Shown here one piece after another: positions 21,378 to 32,994 of a DNA stretch of 64,000 nucleotides. The stretch's first letter is position 1, and every line of letters begins with the position of its first letter. The stretch spans positions 2,852,001-2,916,000 of the forward strand of contig ML058385.1 in NCBI GenBank assembly GCA_003013855.2. The letters are read 5' to 3'. This DNA comes from Liriodendron chinense. Lineage: Eukaryota > Streptophyta > Magnoliopsida > Magnoliales > Magnoliaceae. The notes beneath the pieces are model-generated. The model saw only the letters and a program-made list of their open reading frames with translations, was not told the DNA's origin and ran no database searches. Both the position numbers and the translations under genes were made by a program.

Positions 21378-23516
21378 TCACAACAATATTCCGTCTTGCA
21401 AGGTGTACCTGGCAGCTCGAAGCCGAATTTGTCTTGCAGCTTTCTTGTCGTCTGGTAGGTATCCGTCTCTGAGATAAAGGATGATGGGATCCATCGAGCA
21501 TGGAGACGATTGTACCGATATTACTTGCTCGAGAGTTGCGTGGTCGATACTTAGGTTTTGACGATGCTCGATGGGGACCGAATGTGATAACTCAGATTCT
21601 GGTGCAGAGGCAAGCTTTGCCAGGGAATCGGCAAGTTGGTTCTTCTCGCGAGGAATATGAATTATTTCGTAAGTCTTTAGTTTTGCGAGCAAGATGAGGA
21701 CACGAGACTTGTAGAAGGCCATCCTTTCTTCTTTGGCATCGAATTCACCAAGGACTTGGTTGACAATGAGCTGAGAGTCGCTATGAATTGACAGATTTTG
21801 AATTGCAAGGACAATGGCCAATTCGAGGCTGACGATCAGGGCTTCATATTTAGCTTCATTATTCGAGATACGAGAATCAAAACGCAGAGCATATTGGAAA
21901 TGCGACCCATCGGGAGCCACTAAAATCAGGCCCGCTCCACTGCCACTGGCCCACGACGACCCGTCCACGAAGAGTGACCAAGGAGGCTGGTCACTGGTCA
22001 TGGTATTATCATCAGGAGAGTATGTGAATTCGGCGATGAAGTCAGCCACGGCCTGGCCCTTTACCGCGGTCCTAGGGCAGAATGAGATATCGTGCTCGCT
22101 AATCTCAACTGCCCATTTAGTTAAGCGTCCGGAAGCCTCAGGCTTTTGAAGGACTTGCCGCAGTGGATGATTCGTTGGTATTAAAATAGCGTGGGCTTGA
22201 AAGTATGGTCGCAGTTTTCGAGCTGCCGTAATTAAAGCCAGGGCCAGCTTCTCCATATCAGAATACCTAGTTTCTGCATCAACCATTGCTCGACTAATAT
22301 AATAAACGGGCCTTTGTACCCCGGAATCTTCTCTTATTAAAGCGGCGCTAACGGCCGTGGTGGACACAGATAAATACAGAATGAGCTGCTCATGTGCTAC
22401 AGGTTTAGATAAAATGGGGGGTGTGCTCATATATAACTTCAATTGTTGAAAGGCTTCCTCACATTGTGGCGTCCAATTCCAATCAGACTTGGCCATTGCA
22501 CGAAGGAGTTTGAAGAATGGTAAGCACTTGTCAGATGCTCGCGAGATGAATCTATTCAACGATGCGATGCGACCAGCTAGACGCTGGACGTCCTTCAGAG
22601 TGGTGGGGGATTTCATCTCTATCAATGCTTTTATCTCCTCAGGATTTGCCTCAATTCCGCGCTGGCCAACCATGAAACCGAGAAATTTTCCTACAGACAC
22701 ACCGAACGCACATTTTTCTGGGTTCAATTTCATTCGATACCTCCTCATTAGGTCAAAGGCTTCTCGAAGATCAGAAATATGATCATCTTCTACAGTGCTT
22801 TTCACGAGCATGTCATCAACAGAAACTTCCATATTCCTACCAATCTGAGCAGCGAATATTTTGTTGACGAGACGTTGATAAGTGGCCCCTGCATTTTTAA
22901 GACCGAACGGCATTACTTGGTAGCAATATAATCCTCGATCTGTGATGAAGGCGGTATGCTGGCTATCAGGTGGATGCATCATGATCTGGTTGTAACCAGA
23001 ATAAGCATCCATTAAGCTAAGCAGGGCGTGTCCAGCTGTTGAGTCGACCAACTGGTCGATCCGCGGTATCAGGAAGCTATCTTTGGGACATGCTTTGTTC
23101 AAGTCTGAATAGTTGACGCACATTCTCCATTTGCCATTAGCTTTCTGGACGAGAACTACGTTCGCGACCCACTCTGGGTAGTCAACTTCTTTTATGAAAT
23201 TGACCGTGAGCAGCTTCTCGACTTCAGCTTTGATCGCCATTTGCCTTTCTGCAGTGAAGGCACGTCGACGCTGGTGAACGGGTTTATATATCGGGTCGAT
23301 ATTGAGACGATGTACGATAACATTGGGGTCGATGCCTGGCATATCTTTATGAGACCAAGCAAACACGTCCTGGTATTCAGTGAGGAAACGGATTAAATCT
23401 TCACGGTGGACACTGGTTAAAGAGGATCCAATGTGCACGATCTTAGATGGGTCATCTTTGGTCAGGTGAATCGCCACTGTTTCCTCCCCAGGAGTTCCCG
23501 ATTGGAGAGCATTCTC
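21378..23516 (-). pseudogene. Tat reverse transcriptase and RNase H
   Basis: Copies the element RNA into DNA. In the 699-residue stretch 23477-21378: RT fingers and palm at about 85-260 (NVVLVQKANGKWRMCVNYSD, LMDAYSGYNQI with Asp157, MPFGLKNAGATYQ), a first RNase-H-like domain at about 330-440, and a second with Asp505 (FVDGSS), Glu546, Asp567 (HSDSQ) and Asp617. The active-site YVDD box reads SVDD (residues 219-222; codon at 22821-22823), a Tyr-to-Ser change expected to hurt polymerisation. The frame is continuous with protease upstream through the TGA at 23517-23519 and ends at the TGA at 21378-21380. Confidence 0.93.
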
Positions 23517-24394
23517 TCACGGATCCAACGAGGTGTTGGTGGAAAAGGTGGGTGAACCTTGTCCTATCTCCATAACGGGTGTCGCTTGAGCTTTCTTTCG
23601 ATCTTGTAGGGCTATCTGGTAGCAAGACAGGGCCTCCTGTTGACTTCCTCGCACTACCCCGATACCATTTGGGGTAGGAAATTTGACACACAGATATAAA
23701 GGGTGCAAGGCTGCCCAGACCTTAGTAAGAGACAGCCGTCCCAAAATGGCGTTATATGCTGATTTTCAGTCCACCACAAGGAAGTTTATGAAGACGGTGG
23801 TCTTCGCTGGACTTTCTCCAAAAGTAACTGGGAGATCGATGCTTCCTTCAGGCGTTACTACCTCACCTCCGAAGCCGACGAGGGGGGTCGATACTGGCTT
23901 GAGAAGGCTTCTGGCAAGTGCCATTTTGTTGAAAGCCTCCAAGTATAGAATATCGGCTGAGCTACCTGTATCCACCATAATTCGATGTGTCAGATAATTT
24001 GATACCTTCAATGTGACTACGATGGAGTCTTCGTGAGGGAAATGAATTCCCTTTGCATCTTCGAGAGTGAAGGAAATTGGAGGATGGCTGGTTTTTGACG
24101 AGCTAGACGTCTGTTCCAGCCAGTAGATTTGCTGGGTTCTTTGGACGCCTTTCGAGTGTATGCTTTTCTTGAAGCTTGAGAATCGCCCCCGCAAGCTGGT
24201 CCTCCGATGATGGTGCGGATTTCTCCCATAGGCTCAGCGTCCTCTTGGCCAGTTTGATGATGAGGTTGTTCCTTTTTGCGAGACGAGGTGTTCGCCCTTT
24301 CTGGTGATCGATTTTTACGAGCAACATAATCCTGGAGATGGCCTTTTCGAATAAGGGCTTCAATATGATCTCGTAGAGAGATGCGGTCTTGGGT
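23517..24394 (-). pseudogene. Tat protease region
   Basis: Aspartic protease that would cut the polyprotein. The active site is MVDTGSSADIL within the open stretch 24194-23766, followed after a TGA (23766-23768) by SAYNAILGRLSLTKV, the usual flap-side block. A further TGA at 23517-23519 separates it from RT. The frame continues from the gag stop at 24395 without a shift. The catalytic Asp is intact. Confidence 0.88.
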
Positions 24395-25759
24395 TCAATG
24401 CCCTTGATCTTTGTGGAAGTAACAGAATTTACTCTTGTCTCTCTTTTCGGGATCGAATTTTATTTTTGCAGGCCACTTCACATATGGCTTGTGTTTAATC
24501 TCCATTAAAACCTTTTCATGAGATCGATTGAGAGGAGTGTAGTTATGATATTTACCAGAATAAGGCTTCTTAGGAGAACGGTCGCGCTGATCACGACGAT
24601 TCTTTTTATCTGTAGTAGAGGTTCCCTCTGGCTTGCGTTTCTTACCTTGTATTCCATGACGCGTCAATGCGACTTCTTCTGCATTGATATATTTCTGGGC
24701 TTTGGCTTGGAATTCTGCCATAGTTTTCAGCGGGCTTTTATCCAAGGCAAACCTAAATTTCTCGCTCGTTATTCCTGCTATAAGGGCTGCGAGCCCTTTT
24801 TCTTCAGTATAACCTTCAGTTTGAACGGCTTCAGCGGTGAACCGTACTGTGAACTCCTTTATTGTCTCCCCATGCTGCTGTTTTAAATTCATTAGATGGG
24901 AGGCTGGCTTCTTAATGCGAATGCTTCCCATGAATTGAGAAAGGAAAATCTCCGATAACTGGGAAAAGGAGCTGATGGAACGAGGCTTTAATCCCCGGAA
25001 CCACGTACGAGCTGCTTCCTTCAATGTTAGGGGAAAAGCCCTACACATGATTTCTGAACCATGTCCCTCCAACTCCATGAGGGACCTGTATGTTTCCAGG
25101 TGTTCAAGAGGGTCGCCAATACCTGTATACGGGGTGATAACAGGCGTTCGATACTTTTTAGGTAACGGTGCCTTCATAACCTCGCTAGTAAAGGGAGACT
25201 CGGATTGATGTATCGCCGCCATGAGGGTAGATGGCCGATTTGCCTGGTATCGCTGTTCCATGACATCAAAACGATCATGGATTCTTTTGAGATCTCCTTC
25301 CCATGGTAGGGTATAGCTTGATGTTTCGGCGGTGGTGCCCTGCGGTTGAGGTTGTCGAGACGAACTAGAATGTATAGAATGTGGAGACGGCACAGGGAGA
25401 TGGCTGCCAAGCGGTGGGACCTGTGGTTCGTCCATAGAATGTCTGGATGCCACTGGTATGGGCTGCGGTGGTAACCTTTCGGAGGCTTGTCTCTGCGGTT
25501 CGGGAAAATGCTGATCAAGCCGATTCGACAGGGCCTGAACTCCGGCATTTAGAGTTAGCAGAGTGTTTCCGAGGAAACGCAGGACATCGTCTTGATTTCC
25601 AGAAGCTTCCAATAATGGGTTTGCTGATGGCATATTTGGGGCTCCTTGAGGGATGTTCGTCGAGGCAGGTGGAAGGGTAGGTATGGATTCCGCCTCATCG
25701 GGCGGAGGTGGTGCCTGCCTTGAAGTCGAAGGATGAACAGCCTTTTTAGGAGGCATCAC
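24395..25759 (-). CDS. Tat gag
   Basis: 454 residues from MMPPKKAVHPSTS; the second Met is the start used by the left copy. The order is a proline-rich N-terminus (1-150), a retrotransposon gag core at about 215-350 (TWFRGLKPRSISSFSQL, QQHGETIKEFTVRF), a basic lysine/arginine segment (KKRKPEGTSTTDKKNRRDQR) and the start of a zinc-binding region (FCYFHKDQGH), where a TGA (24395-24397) stops it. The same frame continues into protease, so the stop probably truncates a longer gag-pro-pol frame. The ORF is otherwise uninterrupted. Confidence 0.9.
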   Translation of the reverse strand: MMPPKKAVHPSTSRQAPPPPDEAESIPTLPPASTNIPQGAPNMPSANPLLEASGNQDDVLRFLGNTLLTLNAGVQALSNRLDQHFPEPQRQASERLPPQPIPVASRHSMDEPQVPPLGSHLPVPSPHSIHSSSSRQPQPQGTTAETSSYTLPWEGDLKRIHDRFDVMEQRYQANRPSTLMAAIHQSESPFTSEVMKAPLPKKYRTPVITPYTGIGDPLEHLETYRSLMELEGHGSEIMCRAFPLTLKEAARTWFRGLKPRSISSFSQLSEIFLSQFMGSIRIKKPASHLMNLKQQHGETIKEFTVRFTAEAVQTEGYTEEKGLAALIAGITSEKFRFALDKSPLKTMAEFQAKAQKYINAEEVALTRHGIQGKKRKPEGTSTTDKKNRRDQRDRSPKKPYSGKYHNYTPLNRSHEKVLMEIKHKPYVKWPAKIKFDPEKRDKSKFCYFHKDQGH

Positions 25760-25808
25760 CGAAGGATTTTATCGGTGGTTAGAACGATTGATTTCGATGA
25801 TCAAGTCG

Positions 25809-25826
25809 TTCCCACAGACGGCGCCA
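25809..25826 (-). other. Tat primer-binding site
   Basis: Minus strand TGGCGCCGTCTGTGGGAA, 3 nt inside the 5' LTR. Confidence 0.75.
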
Positions 25827-25829
25827 AAC

Positions 25830-26860
25830 TGTTAACGTCAGATTTTGTAACTGAATCTTCCGGACGTTCACCTTCTCTGCAATAGATACTTCCGCCGATG
25901 GACCTGAAAGAAGACAGACAGCAACTAAGGGTGGCTGGGATCCAGCCGTTAGCCCTCCGATGCTTAAGTCAGGCAAAGCAAGAAGAAGAATAATCAAGCC
26001 AAACGGGCCCGAGATTGAATAATGTGTACCTTTCTCTTAATGGAGTCACCTCTTTATATAGATCTGGAGCGATCCAATCTGTCACGTAAGATATCGAGAT
26101 GCCGCTAATTTCGTGTACGATACCGAGATGCCGCTGATTTCGTGGGATAAGATCCTTATCCTTGGAGACGAGATCTAACCCGATGACTTATTTTGGCAAT
26201 CAAGTTCCTTGATAGCAATCCCTTGAGATTCGGAACCACAAGAGAAGATAAGCCCAAACTCGACCTATACGGGCTGCTGGTAGGCGTAGTAATAGCGCTG
26301 ATCGCTCATGTAGAGCTGAAAACCGTAGTTGGAGTCATAGCCGGCGAAAAGGAAGGAGACGCCGACGGGACGGAAACCACCGAACTGGGTATAGCCCTGC
26401 TTGGTATCGCTGAGGGATTGTACAAGCTGCTCGACGGGAATCGGGTGCTGGTACTGAAGGCTAAGAGGTGTCGCCGCGGAAAAGCTGTTCGCATGTTGGA
26501 ATATGGTCGCGAGTCCAAGTGCTCGCTCATTTAGACGTAACACCTTTCAACGACTTACGAGAAGGTCTGCTCGCGGATTTTGCTTTGCCATATTTGACTA
26601 TCGGCTATGAGAACTCGAGACTTGCGAATAGCTGCTCCGTATTTATCAATCCTGCGACTCTCGCTCAGATGATCTCGAGAGTCGAATGGGCGTCCCGCAC
26701 TTACCCAATCTGCGACTCATGATCAGATGATCTCGAGAGTCGGATGGGCGTCCCGCACTTACCCAATCTGCAACTCTCGATCAGATGATCTCGAGAGTCG
26801 GATGGGCGTCCGTGTAAAATTTTAGCAGCTAAGTTGATCTCCATCATTTTGCCTATAACA
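25830..26860 (-). repeat. Tat 5' LTR
   Basis: 1031 bp, TGTTA...TAACA. Very similar to the 3' LTR by eye apart from the missing 58-bp unit and scattered substitutions, so the insertion is fairly young. Confidence 0.95.
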
Positions 26861-26865
26861 CCAAC

Positions 26866-27909
26866 TATGCTTATTGGAAGGCTAGAATGAGAATTATTCT
26901 CCAATCCATGGACCGTCCGGTGTGACTTAACACACAAACTGGATATACCTTGCCCACCGAGCAAGTGGAGGTTGATGGGAAATACATTGTCATTCCCAAA
27001 GATGATTCCAAATGGGATGACATAGAGAGAGCTCAATACATGGCAAATGCCAAAGTTCTCAATGCGATTTGTTGTGCGGTATCCCCGGATGAATTTCAGT
27101 GCATTCTCACATACGCAACTGTAAAAGAAGCATGGGATATACTTGAGGTTACCCACGAGGGAACTAGCATAGTAAGACGCTCGAAGCTTCAGCTCTTAAC
27201 CACCAAATTCGAAAACATTAGGATGGAAGAGACTGAAACCTTCATGGAGTTTTATACTAAATTGTCAGATATTTGCAACTCCATATTTGTCTTGGGTAAT
27301 CGAGTTCCGGAAGGAAGAATTTGTAGAAAAATACTTAGGTCCCTCCCGGAAAGATTTGACTCTAAGATAGTTGTCTTAGAGGAGTGTAGAGACATAGATA
27401 ACATGAAAGTAGAAGAACTCATAGGTTCCCTACAAACTCATGAACTACACTTTAAGGCCCCCTCTAGAAAGAAAAACATTGCTCTAAAGTCCTCTCACAA
27501 ACATAAGAAAATTAAGAGTGAGTCGGAGGAAGATAGTGATGATGAGGATGATGAGGAAGAAAAATTAAACAAAAAATTCAAGAGATTCCTCAAATTTGAT
27601 AGAGGGAATAGCCGTGACAAGAAGGACAAGAAGGGTGAAAAACATAAAGGTAAATCATCCAAACCTTCATCCGTCCGTTGTTACGGTTGCGGTCGTCGTG
27701 GCCATATCGCCCCGGAATGTCCGGAGGGGCCTAAACCGAAAGGTAAAAAGGCAATGGCTACCACCTGGGATGATGCGGAGGAGTTCGAATCCAAATCTGA
27801 TGACTCCACTAGTGATGAGAGCCAACATAATGATCTAGCTCTCACGGCTTCCACCACTACCTCTATTCCCGCTTATCTAAGAGGGGATCCCGACCGCTAT
27901 CCCTTCTAG
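26866..27909 (+). pseudogene. Copia A1 gag, main part
   Basis: Continues the gag begun at 15825. YAYWKARMR completes the N-terminal motif, a TGA (26923-26925) interrupts it, then the ORF 26950-27909 runs through the copia gag domain (LQLLTTKFENIRMEE, IGSLQTHELHF), an acidic/basic low-complexity stretch (ESEEDSDDEDDEEE) and a CX2CX4HX4C zinc knuckle CYGCGRRGHIAPEC (27679-27720). It ends with a stop at 27907-27909 and has no protease behind it. Confidence 0.9.
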
Positions 27910-28728
27910 GAGTAGAAGGAGTTCCCAACCCCTCACCTCATGCTACATTTTATGAGGGTGTTGAGGAAATTAGTTACCCTTAGGCATATCAAACTAAACA
28001 TAGTTAGTAAGGGTAGCTAGAAATGTTTAAATAGGTAAATCTAAGGATTTCAGCCTCATTTCTGTGTGTATGGGCAAATCAGAGGATTTAAGCCTCATTA
28101 GCCCAAATTTTGATAATTTAGCCTTGCTTTTATTTGATACATTTGCTTGCTAGATTATCACTATGCTTAGATTAGCTAATCTTACTGAATTTCATGCTTA
28201 ATTGTATGCTAATATTTGCTTCTTGTTGGTCTTGATATACCATTAGGGGAGGTTCGTTGATTGGGCTATAAGCCCTTGAGCTTTAATGCTTAATGTATAT
28301 CATAGATGACCAATATTGCATGATTAACTATACTTAGACAGTTACATTTTCTTGTTAATCATGTCCCTTAGCATGCTCCATGTTTTAAAGTTCATGCACT
28401 CTATACTCTCCTTGTTAGCATGTGCCTATAGTTATAACTGCGACATACTATCTTCTCTTACCTTGACCTTAATTGTTGCATCATTAAGGGGGAGAGAATA
28501 GTTTGTCAATTGCTGACAAAAAGGGGGAGAAAGATCAAGTCCCACCAAAACTAGTTTTCTATGTTTTGTGATGCAGGGATTGACAGATTATGGGGAGCAA
28601 ACTGAAGAGGAGCTTCTTAGTTAGTCATGTCAAGAGTCCTGTATTTAATTCATTATCAATGTAATCTCTTGTTCATGTATTTGTTTTGGTAGGTTAGGTT
28701 TTTGTAAGTAATTGACAAAGGGGGAGAT
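27910..28728 (+). other. Copia A1 non-coding 3' region and polypurine tract
   Basis: No gene seen. A conserved block at 28235-28275 (TTAGGGGAGG...GGGCTATAAGCCC) also occurs in copia B. The polypurine tract CAAAGGGGGAGAT (28716-28728) abuts the 3' LTR. Confidence 0.8.
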
Positions 28729-30659
28729 TGTTAGTGCACTTTTCTGTGGCATACTAGTGCACCTTGTTTGTCAATCACTTACGTCAATGAGTCTAGTGTC
28801 GGTTGAGCCTAATGAAGATGAAGACCGAAGACTCAAGTGGCCCCGCTACATCAAGGAAGAAGATACAGGTAAAAGTGATGCCTTGGTGTGCCTTAACCTT
28901 GACCAAAACCTAACCCTTAACCTCTTAAATGACTTGCACCAATTAGGTATACCTTTAGTCATCATCATTAGTCTTAGAACTCCATGAAAAACATGATAAG
29001 TTAGACTAATTAAAGAGGTGGAAGCTGCTGTAATCAAAACAGCTCAAAAGCAGTTTTCAATTGATCTCCGATCAATCAGACGTTGGCTCCGATAGGACTA
29101 CGATCAATAGGACAGAAGTTCCGATCAATCGGAAATTATTCCAGCAACCTTGAAAACTCACTGGACATATTTCCGATCAATCGGACAGTCTTCCGATCCG
29201 TCGGAAGGGGTCAGTCCGATCAATCGGACCATTCTCCGATCAATCGGAATATCCTCCAGAGAATTCTCTAGACTAAATTTTGATCAATCGTACATGTCTC
29301 CGATCAATCGGACCTTCTTCCGATCAATTGGAGATGTGCGAATCTGCCCGTTTTTTTACCGTTGGAAGAAAATCTATTTAAGATGGGGGATTTGTTTTTT
29401 AGCTTAGAGAGGGGATTTTGAGGAGATAGAAGCCACCATTGCTAGAGATCATTGGAGGCTCTATTCCAAACCCAAAGAAAGTCATTCTCCTTGTGTTTTC
29501 ATCACAAGCTTGGGCCATTCAATGGCATCTTGAGAATGGGCTTGTTCCCTCTTGATTCCTAGGGTTTAGACACCTTGATGATAGTTAAATCCCTTGTCTA
29601 AACACTACCTAAGAGTCTAAATAGGTGTATTCCTCTAGAAAACCCATTTCCTACCATTTGTAGAGGATTCACCATTCCCTAGCACCTTGGGTATCTCCAA
29701 TGGAGCATCACATGCAAGGTAGCTGATCTTGGAGCTGAAGCCTTGGCAAAGCGGCGGCGTCAAAGATCAGGGGAGCACAAGGGGAGCTGATTCAAGCACG
29801 GGAGAGCGAGAAGAAGCAACCCAAAGCGGCGCTACAAAGGGGCTCAATCCGACAAGTAAGGTTGTCTTGTTAGGAGTTCATCCACTCAATTCCTTGTGGG
29901 AGTTGAGTGTAGAGTTTGTTTGACAAACTCAATCTAGGGTCGTTAGCCGATCCTTGGCCTGTTAGTCGGCTTAAATTCAGGGACGTCAGCCGTTCCTTGG
30001 CTCGTTAGTCAGCCTAAACAAAGTCTCCAAGGGGGAGCCACCAACACGGGTGCAAACGTGTAGGTTGGGAGGAACCTATAAACTCCCCGGTTGGGTGGAT
30101 CCGAATTAAAAAACCTTGGTTGGGAGGAGCCAGATTTAAACTCCCCAGTGAATGCCGGTGTGCTCAAAGGGGTTGAGTACTTGAACCGGGAGTGGAGTAG
30201 ACAAGTAGTCGAACCACTATACATCCTTGTGTCTGTGATTGTTCTTGAGCACATTTCTCTTTATGCATTGTGTTTAATTGGTTAATTATGAATGCTTAGT
30301 TAGGAATGCATGCTAGGCACTTGATAGGCACATCCACACTCACAAGATATACTTTCACTACCTCATCTTGACTTGAGTATTTCTTGATCCATCCTCTATA
30401 GTCCACATGAGTTGTTTAGACTAGGTTGCTGATTGCACTTATCGTTTGCTAGTCTCTTGATTGGACCCACTTAGGCTTGGAAGCCGAAGTGTTAATCGCT
30501 TACGTAGTTTAATTTGTTGAATTGTTTAAGTAGGCGAAAAGAGTTTTACAAAGGTCCTAATCACCCCCTCCTATAGGTTTAGCCATAATTCTAGTTGCTC
30601 TTTAAGCTTCCGCACGTGTATGCATAGGGTGTCGTGTTAGACTACCCGACGCAATTTCA
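28729..30659 (+). repeat. Copia A1 3' LTR
   Basis: 1931 bp, the same length as the 5' LTR with only scattered substitutions. CCGATCAATCGG array at 29055-29336 and TATTTAAG at 29375-29382. Confidence 0.95.
29055..29336 (+). repeat. CCGATCAATCGG array in copia A1 3' LTR
   Basis: Same array as in the 5' LTR, with a few motif copies mutated (ATCAATAGG, ATCAATCGT). Confidence 0.92.
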
Positions 30660-32166
30660 AGCTGATGGATGATGTGTCTAATCGAGCGACTGTTGAGATT
30701 CAAGTCGATGAAGATAACCCTCGGGGGATTGAAACGTCGATGATTGAGCGAACTGAGTCCGTTGTAGATGTTGAAGGAGACGATTCTTCCGTTATGCCTA
30801 CTGGTGATCCCTGCTCGAGTCCTCCTAGTGGCCAAAGGAGGGCTAGGATCAAGCTCGTTCTCGAGAGGCGTGTAGCTTTGCTGAGGAAGAAGTTGAAGAT
30901 GGTTGAGGTGCTCTAAATTCAAAACTGGGGTAGCTTGGATTCGCTGCCGTCGTGTAGCCAGGAAGGCGCCATTATTGGTGAAGTCAGGGAAAATGTCGAC
31001 ATCGACAGTCGTGAAGAAGGGGAGATTCGACCGCAGGTCGCGGTAGGGGATGTTGGTGATGGTGACGATGGGATGAAAACTGATGAGCCAGTGACCTTGA
31101 CAGGTGCTGAAAAGGCACAATCAATAGCCATGCCGCTAGGCATCCTGACAATTGTAGCGAATCATGCCACAACTATAGCTAAGATGGTTGCACTTCCATA
31201 GGTGTCTAGTATGATGATGATGTAGTCAGAAACGGCGATGATGGTAATGTGGATGATGATGGCATGACTGATCGGGTAGTCGGAGCCAAAGAAGATGTTG
31301 ATATGACGATTTCTAAAGTTGAGCAGGTCTCTTGCAAATGCGTAATCACGCTTGTTCACCAGATCCTCTCCACGCTATAGGGTGGACAAGACGGATATCG
31401 AGCCCTTTTCAACATATTTCTTATGTGCTTACTTGCTCATTATGTTTGTATACCGTTCTTATGCAGGTGTTGCTGAGTCAGTGGACGGTACGACTGCGTT
31501 TATAGCTCTCGATGTATCTAGTGATGAACGTATTGTAGAGTCATCGGTTGCAACTGAAGTGATCGAGACAGACACTAATACTGTAACATCTTTGGGTGTG
31601 GTCTCCGAGCCATCAACCATGGCCACCGAGCTGATTGAAGATACTAAGGATAGCGCAGATTCCTCAAGATCTACTGCTAACTTACCTTCGGCCCTTGGTA
31701 GGACCTCTTCAATAACCTTTCCTAGGTTATAATTTTTGAGTTTTTCACCTACATTTATCTATTTATTGTATATTTACCTTATCATTTTTATCACATCATG
31801 GTTGATTCGTCTGATGCGGTTGATAATGCTATGCTCGTCATCCCTTCCTTCAGTCATTTGGATTGTTTTGGGCAAGGCGTGTTAAAGAGTCTTTTATTAG
31901 GCCTTTCGAAGATGTCGACAGACCCGCGTGAATGACATCTACTTGGGGCCGGATTGAATCTTTAGAGACTTGCACAGGCTTGATCGGACCTGATGTGTTC
32001 GTGATTATTCATTGCATTTCTTCTCTTGAGGAGTCCATTACGCGAGTCGCATCGTCTAAGCGAGCTGAGCCGAACCCTACCGTTGAGGAGAGGTGGCAGG
32101 AGTTGTCTTCTTTACATCCAATCGTGCAGCAGCAGGGGCGATTGATGGTAGAGGTAAGGACAACAC
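30660..32166 (+). pseudogene. PMD pseudogene 1, middle part
   Basis: Directly continues the frame cut at 13819: VPNQLMDDVSNRATVEI spans the empty site. 30665-30915 codes an acidic linker ending in a basic segment (RRARIKLVLERR). Later pieces at 31352-31732 and 31932-32166 (VEERWQELSSLHPIVQQQG) look like further exons; 31740-31920 resembles an intron. There is no known domain in this part, and the assignment rests on position relative to copy 2. It ends abruptly at the family-B LTR at 32167. Confidence 0.6.
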
Positions 32167-32301
32167 TGTAGGGGCTCAAAATCTCACCCATGATAAAACA
32201 ATATACGACAGTCCATCTACGATACTTCAAATCGATTCCAAGATCTGGAAACAACCGGAAAATGCGATTGGATGCCAGTGCAGCCCTAACCTATGCAGTC
32301 G

Positions 32302-32825
32302 TGACCAAAACCTACGAATGATATTTTGGAGTAGAAATGGACATGCGTATTGCCACCAAATGATCAAGAATACTTGAAAACCCTTAACTAGTAAGTTTGA
32401 ATGTCGCGCAGTGTAAATCCTTACTGCGCACCTCGAAATGCATTTTGCCCTATCCAGAGCTGACTAAAAAGATCTAAAAGCATACAAATACTATTTCGGA
32501 AGGGAAATAGACATGCATATTGCTGTCAAGTGATCCAAAATGTCAAAAACCCCTTAACTCTCAAATTCGAATGTCATACGATGCATACTTTTACCTGTGT
32601 ACCGTGAAGTACGTTCTACCCCTGTTTGGAGCTGATCGGAAGGGTCCGAAACCTATGAATGCTATTTCAGAAGGGAACTAGACATGTGTATTGCCGCAAA
32701 TGATCTGAAATGTCAAAAAACCCCTAACCCTTGAATTTGAATGTTGTACGATGTATATTTTCACTTACGCACCTCGAAGCGTATTCTGCCCCTGTCTGAG
32801 CTAATCGGGAGGGTCCAAATTGGGA
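32302..32825 (+). repeat. About 172-bp tandem repeat, 3 units, in LTR B1
   Basis: Three units, each with AATGNTATTTTNGNAG, a GACATGNGTATTGCC core and GCACCTCGAANTGC. B2 has about two units (41085-41400), and B3 has related sequence at 46500-46800. Confidence 0.75.
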
Positions 32826-32994
32826 AGAAACTACCAAAATTCATAGCAGTTGATCATCCGTACCCCGACTCATTCATTCAATAGACCGATGAGAGGCTTA
32901 AAGTGGTTTGACGTCAGTGACTTTGGCCTCCGAAAAGGTACCTATCCTTTGGAGTGGACAGTCGGAGCCTGAAAATTGAAAAATATTTTAAGTA

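Larger units (their letters stand above)
15882..26860 (-). mobile_element. Tat-lineage Ty3/gypsy element, nearly complete
   Basis: Minus-strand element of 10,979 bp with a perfect TSD CCAAC (15877-15881, 26861-26865). In element order: 5' LTR 25830-26860, primer-binding site, gag, protease, RT/RNase H, integrase, 73-bp tandem repeats, an antisense spliced gene, polypurine tract and 3' LTR 15882-16970. The antisense extra ORF between integrase and the 3' LTR is a known mark of the Tat lineage (Ogre, Retand and Grande types). Four in-frame TGA stops and a changed RT active site mean this copy cannot make a working polyprotein. Confidence 0.95.
13820..30659 (+). mobile_element. Copia element A1, gag-only, carrying a nested Tat element
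   Basis: Two 1931-bp LTRs (13820-15750, 28729-30659), a primer-binding site TTGGTATCAGAGC at 15752-15764, gag, a polypurine tract and a near-perfect TSD (AGCTA 13815-13819, AGCTG 30660-30664). Without the Tat insertion the internal part is about 2.0 kb and encodes only gag; protease, integrase, RT and RNase H are absent. It would therefore need enzymes from a related element. The target is PMD pseudogene 1. Confidence 0.93.

Noticed and set aside
26317..26543. ORFs inside the Tat LTRs (both strands, both LTR copies)
   Set aside because: They appear in both LTRs because the LTRs are duplicates; no domain is seen, and the left copy at 764-1736 does not keep them.
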